Positions 1 to 8,426 of a DNA stretch of 14,030 nucleotides are shown piece by piece. The notes beneath the pieces were generated by a model. That model ran no database searches. It was given only the letters and a program-made list of their open reading frames with translations, and was not told where the DNA came from. The stretch comes from Cytophagales bacterium (GTDB lineage: Bacteria; Bacteroidota; Bacteroidia; Cytophagales; Cyclobacteriaceae). Position numbers and translations under genes: made by a program. Position 1 is the first letter of the stretch; every line of letters begins with the position of its first letter. The DNA is taken from assembly GCA_027317105.1 (NCBI GenBank), contig DAHVFH010000065.1, forward strand, positions 1-14,030, written 5' to 3'.

Positions 1-1050
1 AAAACTTAAAATCGTATCGGGCACAAATACCTTTCCTTTTATTAGCCATTGCTGTTTAAAAGCTTTGTAATTGAACAATGACAAAACCAGCGATTGCCTG
101 TCTAAATTATTTAAGTTGTAGGTCAGTTGTTTTTCTAGCGTAATCGGGTCAACCCCCGTCCCTGTTGATTCTTCAATTTTTTTGAGTGATTGATCAAGTT
201 TTTCTTCCTCTTGGGCAATTCTTTTTCTCAATGATTGCACGTCTGCATTCACAAAGGATTTTATTTGGATTGCCCAGGAAGCATAATCCCAAAATTCCAC
301 TTTGGGGGTTAAAAAATTTATATTAGTGAGAAGGCCGTCAAGTCGATAGGTATTTATTGGGCGCACACTATATTTTTCTTTGTGCTGGGTAACTGGGAAT
401 TGCGATGATAAAACTAGGTATTGGTCAAAGTTGAATGTGGCTGAGTCATAAGCAGCTTCCAAAGCATTAAGATACTGAATTGTTTCATCATTGCAGCTCA
501 TGAATAAATCGTTACGTGTTAAATACTGATCGTTGATTGCTGCAAATAATTTTACAGCTTGATCATAAAAGTCTACACTTTTTGAAAATTTCTTTTGGAT
601 GGCGGGTACTTTGTTCAAGTACATTTCAGCGGAATCGTAGCCCTTCGTAATTTTGTTTGAAACAACAGAAAAAGAAACAAATGGTTTTCCTTGGCTGTCA
701 ACTAACTTAAAGATTTGAAAATAGTAATCGTCATTCTTCCGCACTTCCCGTTCATCGACTAACTGTTTGGCTTTAAAAAATCTGATTTTAGCCTGAGCGG
801 CATTGGCGAGCAAATATTCCGTGTCGGTGAGCGGATCTGCAGTCTTGTAACTTTTTTCGTACGCAAGGGCTAAACGAAAATTCGCATTTGGATGATCCAA
901 GTCCGTTGAAATATATTCTTTCAGGGTATTCTTTATTTCATCATTGGACATGGTAGGAAACTGCGGAAAAATGTCTTTGTAGCGTAAATGTTGTGCAAGC
1001 CCATCCCAAGCGGTTAGTAGAACGAAGAGAAGAGCGGTGAAAAATTTCAT
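1..1050 (-). CDS. Exported protein of unknown function, 3' end cut by window edge
   Basis: An open frame runs from an ATG at 1050 to the window edge without a stop, giving the first 350 residues. The N-terminus (MKFFTALLFVLLTAWDGLAQ) is a typical signal peptide with a likely cleavage before Q20, so the product should enter the periplasm or outer membrane. Residues about 38-105 are helical and resemble one or two degenerate TPR-like hairpins (NANFRLALAYEKSYKTADPL). Residues about 270-295 are charged and probably a short coiled coil (LRKRIAQEEEKLDQSLKKIE). I recognise no catalytic motif. The start lies 10 bases after the stop of the OmpA-family gene on the same strand, so it is very probably the third gene of that operon and may belong to the same envelope assembly. 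No Shine-Dalgarno precedes the ATG. The reading frame is secure; the function is unknown. Confidence 0.85.
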   Translation of the reverse strand, partial: MKFFTALLFVLLTAWDGLAQHLRYKDIFPQFPTMSNDEIKNTLKEYISTDLDHPNANFRLALAYEKSYKTADPLTDTEYLLANAAQAKIRFFKAKQLVDEREVRKNDDYYFQIFKLVDSQGKPFVSFSVVSNKITKGYDSAEMYLNKVPAIQKKFSKSVDFYDQAVKLFAAINDQYLTRNDLFMSCNDETIQYLNALEAAYDSATFNFDQYLVLSSQFPVTQHKEKYSVRPINTYRLDGLLTNINFLTPKVEFWDYASWAIQIKSFVNADVQSLRKRIAQEEEKLDQSLKKIEESTGTGVDPITLEKQLTYNLNNLDRQSLVLSLFNYKAFKQQWLIKGKVFVPDTILSF

Positions 1051-1060
1051 TTTATAGTTT

Positions 1061-3139
1061 TTAGATGCTAATGATTTTTAATTCTACCCTTCTGTTTATC
1101 GCTCTATTTGGTTCGCTGTCGTTGGGGACTTTGCTTTGTGATTCTCCGTATCCTTTTGGCACAAAACGATCCGGATTAATTTTACTTTCCAGCAGAAAAT
1201 CGGCCACGCTCTTTGCCCGTTTCTCAGAGAGAGCTTGATTAAAGGAATCTGCTCCTACGTCATCAGTATGGGCGGCTACTTCCACTTTAAGCGTTGGGTT
1301 TTCAGTCATCAATTGAACTACCCGATTGAGTTCTGAAAAAGAAATGTCTGAAAGCTTTACGGAGTTGGACTCGAAATTGATATCCCTTAACGTTAGTTTA
1401 GCATCCTTTTCCAGCTTTAAAAGCTTCACTGTAATGGGTGCATTTTTACTTTGAGAAGGATCGATTTCCCCAGAGTTAAAGGCATAGCCCTGGTCGCTTG
1501 TGACTTCCATCTCGTAGCGATCTCCTGATCGTAGCGATACCATTTGGTTTCCGTCCACTTCAATGACTTCGTCCCGGTTTTTATTTCTTAAAACGATCCT
1601 AGCTTTTATTTTTGAATTGTTAACCAAATCAGCAACGTTGAGCATGACCTCCACTTTGTCGGGTACCAGCTCAACGTATTTTTCAAACGTGTGATAGATT
1701 ACCAAGCCAGCTAGGTCAAAATTGAGGATCTCACTTTTAAAATGAGGCGAGCTGATAATAATTTCATAATCGCTGCCCAGTGGAAGATCTACAACTAGCC
1801 GTCCATCTCTGGGATTGTTCTTTGCGTCCGTTAAAAATACATCCTGCCCTTTTCGTTTTATTTTGATGTCAGCGACAATCGGTTCAAAAATTTCTTTGTC
1901 ACTCACCGTTAGATTCAATTTAGCGCTTTTGTACAACTGAACATTTACTGATTTCTCCTCATACGTGCTGACATGCCTTAAATCGATCGAATAAGTAAAG
2001 GAAGAGAACCCTTCTTTCTTATACTCAATATTAAAGCTGTGCCCAGCAGGAAGTACTAACGTATAACGACCATCCGATGGATTGTTTTCGAGCTGCATAA
2101 CCACCTCAGAGGTTAATGCATCGGTAGCAATGACTTGGGCACCAATGCCGGCTTGGGTATCAAAGTCAGTGATATAGCCTTGCACAATGTTATTAACAAA
2201 CTGCCTTAATTTTGGTGGGATTACTACGGAATAGATATCTTCATTGTTGTAGGTGTAATACATTAAATCCCCTTGAGCGGATATACACGGCAGTTGGTCA
2301 TCTTTTTCTGTGTTCACATAATTTAAGGGTTCGGGAGTGGTCCATTCACCAAGCGCATTAAGTTTGGATTGGTACATATCATAGCCCCCTTTCCCGCCAG
2401 GTCTATTGGATGAAAAAATTAACGTTTTTCCGTCTGCCATAATACGCGGAGCTTTTTCGCATTCCTGATTGATGGGCCAGGGCAATTTTTCGGGCTTAGA
2501 CCAAGAACCATCTTTTCCCTTTTCTGATTTATAAATGCAGGTACAGAAGGATTTTTCTTTTTTTAACTCTTTATCGCGCGGACCTTCCACATTTTGACGA
2601 ACAAAGAAAAGCGTCTTTCCATCAGCACTTACAGAAGGGAATGCTTCATACCCGCCAACGGTTTCTTTGTCGCTATTGACATAGGGTTGGGTATTTATTG
2701 GTGCTCCTACGCTCTTGGGTTCACCCCAACCATCTTTATTCCGTTCGCTAAAGTAAATGTCGTGATTACCTCTGTCGAGGGATCGAAAAAAATAAAGAAG
2801 GTTTCCGTCAAAGCTTAGGCTCGGCCCCCCGATTATTCCAGACCCATCATTGGCAGAATTTATTTGGTCGATGGGTTGAGCGGTTCCCCATGTTCCATTT
2901 TCCAGATAAGAAATGTATAACGAGTATTTACTTCCAGAACTTTGCTCAAAAATCATAGTTTTTCCATCTGCTTGAATGGTGGGAGCGTACTCGGTATAGT
3001 CGGGCTTGCCAATAGCCGGTTTTTTGGTATTGTTATAGTAGGCCATAGAATCAAAGGGCTGTGGAGTAGCCGTCTGTGCTTGTCCGTGGGTTGATAAATG
3101 GAAACTGGTAAATAAAATAAGAGGTATCAAAGATTTCAT
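1061..3139 (-). CDS. Exported PD40 beta-propeller / CRD / OmpA-family protein
   Basis: This is a 692-residue envelope protein. I take the ATG at 3139 as start because it begins directly with a signal peptide (MKSLIPLILFTSFHLSTHGQ); an in-frame TTG four codons upstream is possible but less likely. Residues about 43-305 hold five PD40/WD40-type blades, each with a 'P-x-x-ADGKT-LIF'-like core (for example YAPTIQADGKTMIF and KAPRIMADGKTLIFSSNRPG). Residues about 316-575 hold three tandem carboxypeptidase-regulatory-like beta-sandwich units of about 85 residues (NPSDGRYTLVLPAG and NPRDGRLVVDLPLG in the first two). Residues about 580-690 are an OmpA C-terminal domain with the peptidoglycan-binding signature HTDDVG...LSEKRA...NRRVEL, including Asp626/627 and Arg641. 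The layout resembles the type IX secretion protein PorE, but without its N-terminal TPRs; here TPRs are supplied by the upstream gene. It is cotranscribed between the TPR-CHAT gene and an unknown exported protein. Domain calls are firm; the cellular role is inferred. Confidence 0.92.
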   Translation of the reverse strand: MKSLIPLILFTSFHLSTHGQAQTATPQPFDSMAYYNNTKKPAIGKPDYTEYAPTIQADGKTMIFEQSSGSKYSLYISYLENGTWGTAQPIDQINSANDGSGIIGGPSLSFDGNLLYFFRSLDRGNHDIYFSERNKDGWGEPKSVGAPINTQPYVNSDKETVGGYEAFPSVSADGKTLFFVRQNVEGPRDKELKKEKSFCTCIYKSEKGKDGSWSKPEKLPWPINQECEKAPRIMADGKTLIFSSNRPGGKGGYDMYQSKLNALGEWTTPEPLNYVNTEKDDQLPCISAQGDLMYYTYNNEDIYSVVIPPKLRQFVNNIVQGYITDFDTQAGIGAQVIATDALTSEVVMQLENNPSDGRYTLVLPAGHSFNIEYKKEGFSSFTYSIDLRHVSTYEEKSVNVQLYKSAKLNLTVSDKEIFEPIVADIKIKRKGQDVFLTDAKNNPRDGRLVVDLPLGSDYEIIISSPHFKSEILNFDLAGLVIYHTFEKYVELVPDKVEVMLNVADLVNNSKIKARIVLRNKNRDEVIEVDGNQMVSLRSGDRYEMEVTSDQGYAFNSGEIDPSQSKNAPITVKLLKLEKDAKLTLRDINFESNSVKLSDISFSELNRVVQLMTENPTLKVEVAAHTDDVGADSFNQALSEKRAKSVADFLLESKINPDRFVPKGYGESQSKVPNDSEPNRAINRRVELKIISI

Positions 3140-3160
3140 AAATCTTATCAAGGAATAAAT

Positions 3161-6100
3161 TTAGTTTCCCACCATTACAAATGCACCCCAATAATAAGGA
3201 TCCGGATATTTATCCTTAAGTTTTAATTGGGCTTCTCTGAAGGCCTGATGCCTTTCCGCTCCGGCAATCCAAAACGAATAGAACGTATTCATCAGTTCTT
3301 GCGTGGCCACATCATCCACTTGCCATAAACTCATCAACACGGACTGTGCGCCAGCGACAATAAATGAGCGTTGCAATCCATAAACGCCTTCCCCGTTCCG
3401 AATTTCCCCTAACCCGGTTTCACAGGCCGATAATACGACAAGCTCTGTTTGATCGAGGTTAAGATTCATGGCTTCATACGCAGTTAGCACGCCATCATCG
3501 CGTTGTTGAGAAATATCATGAACTAGTCCCGCACCGGCCAACAAAACCCCGGATCGAAATAATGGATTGCTAAAGTCCTCCTCGTTTTCAGTGATTTCCA
3601 CATCGCTAAGAAAAAAACCATGCGTTGCAATGTGAATTAATTTTGGATTTTCTAACTTCTTTATGTTTTCTTCCGTAGCCTCATTTTTTTCATAGGATTG
3701 AACGTTCCAATTTTTTGATTCGAGAACAGAATGAATTCCTTCCAACTCTTTTTCTGTGGCCGGCAGCATAGGTATTTCGCCTCCTTCAAATCCGTAAGAC
3801 CGACCGGTAGTGCGTTTAGAAGAAGTTTCTGTATTAGGAAGGCCCAAATTAAAATCTGCGAAACCGAAAAGTGAAGCTGTCAAATTTTCCTTGGGTACCG
3901 CTTGCCGTTCAATGAGTTCCCGGGTACTGCTCACTTGCCTAACGGTAAAGTCATCAATAATCCACTTTTTCGTAGTGGGATTAATTAGCGAATTAAAGTT
4001 CACCTTGTTAAATACCCCATCGCAGCTGATGTAAATGGTAGTCGCACCAGCGATTTTTTTTTCTAAGGGCATCCAGAAATTTCCGTAGGAGATAGCGTCA
4101 GGCAGCTGAAACTTTATGGCATTCCGATGGAATTTAAACCACCGGTTTTCTAAACTTTTGCCTTTGTTCCAAAGTACCAATTCAGGAGATTCACTGTTTT
4201 TCTGGATCAGCAAAGCCGCATAATAGATAGAGTCTTTAAGAAACTTCTTTTTGACCCTAATAATTTCAAGGGCAACCTCATTTTCCTTCAATCCGTTTCG
4301 AACCCCTTCCCAAGCAATCGTTGTTTTATCAAATTGGGAGCGGAAGGCATCCGATTGTTCAGCAAGTTTTTTTTCTAAATCGTTAGCTTCCGTTTCGATT
4401 GCAGCGAGATTGATATTTAACTGCTCACGTTCGGCTTGTGTATAATTATAATAACGAACCATCTCTTGTTTGGTGTCCAGCCATTTTTTGAACTGAGCTA
4501 TTAGCTGGGCGTTATTGCTTGACAAAATCCGCTTGCGCACTTTGCTACTGGCTTCCAGTAAGATGGCCTTTGTAGAAAGCTGTAAGTTGTAAAGTTGTTT
4601 CAACGCCTCGGATTTACGGTCCGTAGAGCGAATTAAATATTCAAAACTAAAATCCTGATAGGCGTCAAACACCGGTTTAATCTTCGCATAAAAAGCACTT
4701 TTTTCCTTGTCACTTAAGGTGGAGAAGAAGTTGTCAATTTGATTCTGGTATAGCGCGATAACAGGGTCATAATATTTTTTTGCTTCCTCAAGTTGACCTT
4801 TGGCATGATACACCCCGGCCAATCCATATAGCGATCGGGCATAGTCAGGATGACTTTCTCCTAAAACTTTTTTTCTTAGTGCTAAACTTTTTTCCCAAGT
4901 TGCTTCGGCCTTATCAAAATTTTCTTTGTCTTGATAAAGTGCGGCCAAATTGCTAAGGGTGGTGATATAAGACGGATGTTCCTCTCCAAGGGTTTTCCCC
5001 GTAAGGGAAAGCACCTTCTCCAAAAGGTTCTCTGCTTCATCCTGTTTTCCTAACTTTTGGTAAAGCGTTGCAAGGTTTTGGAGGGTAATAGCATATTGAG
5101 GGCTCTTTTCGCCTAACAAGCGCACATCAATTTCCAAGGCTTCTTTCAGCAAAGGCTCTGCTTCTGCATATTTTCCCTGTAACTGATAAAGGGTCGCCAT
5201 ATTTTGGAGTGAAGTCGAATATTCCGTGCCCGACTTACCTCCATTTTTCTCCATAATACCTTTTGATTCTCTAAATAAGTTGCCCGCATCGGTGTAGTTG
5301 CCCAACTTTTGATAGAGAAGTGCCAATTCGTTGAGAGCTCCAGCATACTCATTACTTTCTTTGCCTTTGGCGGAGCGCACAAGATCACGCGCTTTTTTGA
5401 GAAAAGGCTCGGCTTTGGTGTAATCGCCAGTTAACTGATAATAGTGACCAAGATTTGTGAGGCTGCTCGCATAATCGAGGGACGCATCATTTCCCTTACT
5501 TTCAAAAATTTGAATGGCGGAGTCAATGGCGGACTTAGCCTTATTGAGATCACCGATTTTTAGGTAGAGTATTGCCACGTTGTCAAGCGTGTGCGCAAAC
5601 GCTACCCCTTCTTTGCCATAAATCTTCGCTGTGGTATTCGATAATCTTAAAAGTAGCTGTAGGGCGTCAATCAGGTTCCCTTGCAACTGTTTGCTGACGG
5701 CAAAATTATTGAGCGTGGTGAGGTAATAGGAATCTTGTGTATTTTTTCCAGCGGCATACCCATCAAGCAAGGAAGTATAAATTGAATCCGCTTTTGAGAA
5801 ATTTCCTTCGTGTTGCAGTAGCGCAGCTATGCCATTCAGTGCAGCAAAATATTCAGTGGTAGGCTTGGTTGACATCGTGGATATCAATACTAAAACTTTT
5901 GTGTAGGCGTTGCGGGCTTGATCAATATCTCCATTTCTGAAAAGGATGAAAGCAGAAAGGTTTAAAACGTTGAGATACTTCCGATGCCTGTTTCCGTAAA
6001 CTTTTTCAATTAGATCTTTAGCTTCATTGATTTTTGCAAGCGCATTTTGCTGGTCTCCTTTTTCTGAATACATCAAAGCGAAATTCTTCAACGTCTCAGC

Positions 6101-7144
6101 GTAAGTAGGCAAAGTAGTTTTGTCTTCAAGGTTGAACTTCTTCAAGGCTTCCTGATAATCAACCTCGGCCTTGTTATAATCCCCATTGGCTTGATAAATC
6201 GCTGCCTTGTTACTCAATGCCAAAGCCAACGCTGCCTGCCCTTCGGGGCCAGTTCCGAATTTGGAAAGTAATTCATGCGCTTGCTCAGGCTCATTCATCA
6301 ACTCAAGATTTAATGCCCGCCAATTAATGATTTCAAAATAATCTTTATCTCTTCTGTCTTCAGCCTTTTCACAGATGGTTTGGGCCTGCAAAAAGAATTT
6401 TTCTGCTTTACTGTAATCTTTGTTCTTGTTATAGGCTTTGGCCAAACCAGCAAGATTTAGTGCATAGCTGCTAGAGGCAATTAATCCTGCGGATTCATAA
6501 AGTTGGTTAGCGGAAGTAAAAATTTCTATGGATTTGGGAAATTCAGCATTTTCGAAAAGCAGCTGACCATAATAAAAGAAGGCCTCAATACTGTTGTCGG
6601 GGTAAATACTATTTTGGGTGGCTAAAGTTATGTTGCGAGAAAGCCAATCGGTTGCGTGGTCTCCATCGTCCATGAGATAATAGCAAACCCCTAAACTCAA
6701 TCCATTTTCGATAAGCCGCCTTTCATTTTCATTGTAGTAGGCGGTAAGAATTGTTCGGCATTCTAATAGGGAGGAGACGGCACTATCGTACTTTCCTAAA
6801 AGATTGTAGAACTGAACCCGGTTCGTCAGAGCAGTGGCATACGTAGTGTCCTTTTTCTGATGTAAAAGCAGGACTTCTTTATTGACAAAACCTAGACCTT
6901 CTTCATATTTCCCCTGTGCAAAAGTAACCACAGACAACAGGTGAAGAATTGAAGCATAATTTTGATTAGCGACACCACCTTCTTCTTTGTATTTTTTTAG
7001 CGCATCAATCGCAGCGGAATAGGCTTCGTCATAATTTTCTTGCGCATAAGCTTTTTGCGACTTTGAATAATTGTCTCTCCAACCTTGGCTATTGGCTTGC
7101 AGGACTATTAATGAGATGAAAATTGGAAGTAAAAGATTTCGCAT
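3161..7144 (-). CDS. Exported TPR-CHAT protein (caspase-like protease domain)
   Basis: This is a 1327-residue protein. The ATG at 7144 is chosen because it opens a clear signal peptide (MRNLLLPIFISLIVLQANSQ, cleavage near Q20); an upstream in-frame ATG at 7249 would bury it behind 35 extra residues. Residues about 22-800 are a superhelix of roughly 18 TPR repeats, turning into regular 42-residue kinesin-light-chain-like repeats at about 555-800 (LATLYQKLGKQDEAENLLEK). Residues about 800-960 are helical with a coiled coil near 900-940. Residues about 1000-1327 are a CHAT domain (caspase/separase clan) with the expected dyad: His1175 in HIATHGFFL and Cys1241 in LSACETG, followed by the usual GVYGLQRSFIVAGAQSVLMS and PYYWGAFVMVG segments. 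The active site looks intact, so it may be a periplasmic or surface protease; many CHAT proteins have no known substrate. It heads an operon with the OmpA-family gene 21 bases downstream. CHAT proteins are known from separase, type III-E CRISPR Craspase and bacterial cell-death systems, but none of those partners is present here. Confidence 0.93.
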   Translation of the reverse strand: MRNLLLPIFISLIVLQANSQGWRDNYSKSQKAYAQENYDEAYSAAIDALKKYKEEGGVANQNYASILHLLSVVTFAQGKYEEGLGFVNKEVLLLHQKKDTTYATALTNRVQFYNLLGKYDSAVSSLLECRTILTAYYNENERRLIENGLSLGVCYYLMDDGDHATDWLSRNITLATQNSIYPDNSIEAFFYYGQLLFENAEFPKSIEIFTSANQLYESAGLIASSSYALNLAGLAKAYNKNKDYSKAEKFFLQAQTICEKAEDRRDKDYFEIINWRALNLELMNEPEQAHELLSKFGTGPEGQAALALALSNKAAIYQANGDYNKAEVDYQEALKKFNLEDKTTLPTYAETLKNFALMYSEKGDQQNALAKINEAKDLIEKVYGNRHRKYLNVLNLSAFILFRNGDIDQARNAYTKVLVLISTMSTKPTTEYFAALNGIAALLQHEGNFSKADSIYTSLLDGYAAGKNTQDSYYLTTLNNFAVSKQLQGNLIDALQLLLRLSNTTAKIYGKEGVAFAHTLDNVAILYLKIGDLNKAKSAIDSAIQIFESKGNDASLDYASSLTNLGHYYQLTGDYTKAEPFLKKARDLVRSAKGKESNEYAGALNELALLYQKLGNYTDAGNLFRESKGIMEKNGGKSGTEYSTSLQNMATLYQLQGKYAEAEPLLKEALEIDVRLLGEKSPQYAITLQNLATLYQKLGKQDEAENLLEKVLSLTGKTLGEEHPSYITTLSNLAALYQDKENFDKAEATWEKSLALRKKVLGESHPDYARSLYGLAGVYHAKGQLEEAKKYYDPVIALYQNQIDNFFSTLSDKEKSAFYAKIKPVFDAYQDFSFEYLIRSTDRKSEALKQLYNLQLSTKAILLEASSKVRKRILSSNNAQLIAQFKKWLDTKQEMVRYYNYTQAEREQLNINLAAIETEANDLEKKLAEQSDAFRSQFDKTTIAWEGVRNGLKENEVALEIIRVKKKFLKDSIYYAALLIQKNSESPELVLWNKGKSLENRWFKFHRNAIKFQLPDAISYGNFWMPLEKKIAGATTIYISCDGVFNKVNFNSLINPTTKKWIIDDFTVRQVSSTRELIERQAVPKENLTASLFGFADFNLGLPNTETSSKRTTGRSYGFEGGEIPMLPATEKELEGIHSVLESKNWNVQSYEKNEATEENIKKLENPKLIHIATHGFFLSDVEITENEEDFSNPLFRSGVLLAGAGLVHDISQQRDDGVLTAYEAMNLNLDQTELVVLSACETGLGEIRNGEGVYGLQRSFIVAGAQSVLMSLWQVDDVATQELMNTFYSFWIAGAERHQAFREAQLKLKDKYPDPYYWGAFVMVGN

Positions 7145-7378
7145 TACAGAAGGGCAAATTAAACTAAGCGTAGGAAGGCCGGAAAATGATAGTTTTAAGA
7201 ACGATTTCGACTGAACAAGATAGACCTTCATCGCGGCTATGACAAACAAAATTTAATAATTTTTTTTGCCCCATTAAAATTCCGTGTAGTTATAAAGCTA
7301 TCAATATGGCTTTCGATATTGAAAAGGACTAATATAGAAATTGAGCTGGAATTTTTGAAGAATTTGCAAATGAACAAA
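7145..7378 (-). promoter_or_regulatory. AT-rich intergenic region upstream of the TPR-CHAT operon
   Basis: These 234 bases separate the dus stop from the TPR-CHAT start and should contain the operon promoter. On the minus strand two weak matches to the Bacteroidota promoter (TTTG, about 19 bases, TAnnTTTG) are visible. One is TAAATTTTG at 7245-7253 with a TTTT about 20 bases upstream. The other is TTAATTTG at 7155-7162 with TTTT 20 bases upstream, although this would leave a very short leader. Neither is a full consensus match. A 7-bp perfect inverted repeat with an 8-base loop lies at 7301-7322 (TCAATAT/ATATTGA); it has no following T run, so it is not a convincing terminator for dus. No small gene or RNA is recognisable. 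Confidence 0.3.
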
Positions 7379-8368
7379 TCACACTTCTGCCATCTCATAG
7401 ACTTCACTGATCTGATCAAGTAAAGTGTAAACCTCGTCCGCTGTAGGAGCTAACACCAACTGGGAGCGAAAAGGTTTGAAGTCGGGGAGCGATTTAAAAT
7501 AACTGGCATAGTGCCTTCGCATCTCGAAAACACCAAGCTTGGGGCCTTTCCATTTAATTGAAAATTCCAGATGCTTTCGGACAGTTTCAACACGCTCATA
7601 AAGTTCTGGTGGTGGAAGGTGTTCTCCTGTGGCCATAAAATGTTTGACCTCACGGAATATCCACGGATAGCCAATGGCGGCACGTCCGATCATAGCGCCA
7701 TCTACACCGAATTGGTTTTTGTATGAAGCTGCTTTTTCAGGTGAGTCAATGTCGCCATTGCCAAAAATCGGAATGTGCATGCGCGGGTTTTCTTTGATCT
7801 TTCCGATCAATTCCCAGTTGGCCTCGCCTTTGTACATCTGCACGCGTGTGCGACCATGAACCGTCAGCGCTTGAATGCCTATGTCTTGCAAACGCTCTGC
7901 CACTTCGATAATATTTTTTGTGCTTTCATCCCAGCCCAGCCGCGTCTTTACGGTGACCGGCAGGTGAGTTGCTTTCACCACTTCTTCGGTCATCCTCACC
8001 ATCTTTGGAATATCTTGAAGTAAAGCGGCTCCCGCTCCGCGACAAGCTACTGCCTTTACCGGGCACCCGTAGTTAATGTCAATTAAATCGGGGCTTACTT
8101 CGGTGGCAATCCGAGCCGATTCGGCCATGTTACCGATGTCGCCACCAAACAACTGAATGCCAATTGGCCTTTCATATTCAAAGATGTCCAGTTTCTGTTT
8201 GCTTTTGGCCGCATGGCGGATCAGCCCTTCTGAGGAAATAAATTCCGTGTACATCAAATCCGCACCACCCTCTTTACAGACTGCACGGAAAGGCGGATCG
8301 CTCACATCCTCCATAGGAGCAAGGAGGAGAGGGAAATCGCCTAATTCAATGTTGCCAATCTTTGCCAC
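7379..8368 (-). CDS. dus: tRNA-dihydrouridine synthase (DusB-like)
   Basis: An FMN-dependent enzyme that reduces uridines in tRNA D-loops to dihydrouridine, using NADPH, in the cytoplasm. The TIM-barrel signatures are clear: APMEDVSDPPFR at the FMN-binding N-terminus, NYGCPVKAVACRGAGAALL containing the catalytic Cys (residue 102 from the start used here), TVHGRTRVQMYKG, GNGDIDSPEKA and GAMIGRAAIGYPWIF. An ATG at 8428 gives 349 residues, but the extra 20 (MSGKTINFAANNGVFTEFTN) do not look like the family. The GTG at 8368 gives a 329-residue protein starting (M)AKIGNIEL, as Bacteroidota homologues usually start, and places a TAATTTTG promoter element just upstream. I therefore prefer the GTG, with the ATG as the alternative. 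The gene is transcribed away from the CPBP gene and in the same direction as the TPR-CHAT operon, but a 234-base gap suggests it is a separate unit. Confidence 0.93.
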   Translation of the reverse strand: MAKIGNIELGDFPLLLAPMEDVSDPPFRAVCKEGGADLMYTEFISSEGLIRHAAKSKQKLDIFEYERPIGIQLFGGDIGNMAESARIATEVSPDLIDINYGCPVKAVACRGAGAALLQDIPKMVRMTEEVVKATHLPVTVKTRLGWDESTKNIIEVAERLQDIGIQALTVHGRTRVQMYKGEANWELIGKIKENPRMHIPIFGNGDIDSPEKAASYKNQFGVDGAMIGRAAIGYPWIFREVKHFMATGEHLPPPELYERVETVRKHLEFSIKWKGPKLGVFEMRRHYASYFKSLPDFKPFRSQLVLAPTADEVYTLLDQISEVYEMAEV

Positions 8369-8403
8369 GTTGGTAAATTCAGTGAAAACTCCGTTGTTTG
8401 CGG

Positions 8404-8411
8404 CAAAATTA
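8404..8411 (-). promoter_or_regulatory. Candidate -7 promoter element for dus
   Basis: On the minus strand the bases read TAATTTTG, an exact match to the Bacteroidota housekeeping -7 element TAnnTTTG. Transcription would begin a few bases downstream, leaving a leader of about 30 bases before the GTG at 8368. The ATG at 8428 would then lie upstream of the transcript. No good TTTG -33 element is found at the usual 19-base distance (the bases there read TCCG), so this remains tentative. Confidence 0.35.
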
Positions 8412-8426
8412 ATTGTTTTTCCCGAC

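Noticed and set aside
2594..2818. Plus-strand open frame inside the OmpA-family gene, and similar open frames inside the TPR-CHAT, dus, prfB and radC genes.
   Set aside because: They are antisense or shifted-frame shadows of strongly supported genes and encode no recognisable domains.
3161..7144. TPR-CHAT protein as part of a CRISPR type III-E (Craspase) or cytoplasmic cell-death defence system.
   Set aside because: It has a signal peptide, and no CRISPR repeats, Cas proteins, gasdermin-like or other defence partners are visible nearby.
7301..7322. 7-bp inverted repeat as an intrinsic terminator of dus.
   Set aside because: The stem is short and AT-rich, the loop is eight bases, and no T run follows on the minus strand.
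7237..7419. A 60-codon minus-strand open frame between dus and the TPR-CHAT gene.
   Set aside because: It overlaps the end of dus in another frame, has a composition unlike neighbouring proteins (FFKNSSSISILVLF) and shows no recognisable motif or conserved start context.
8157..8426. Upstream in-frame extension of the CPBP gene by 90 codons.
   Set aside because: It is antisense to conserved dus coding sequence, and the ATG at 8427 gives a normal family length and N-terminus.
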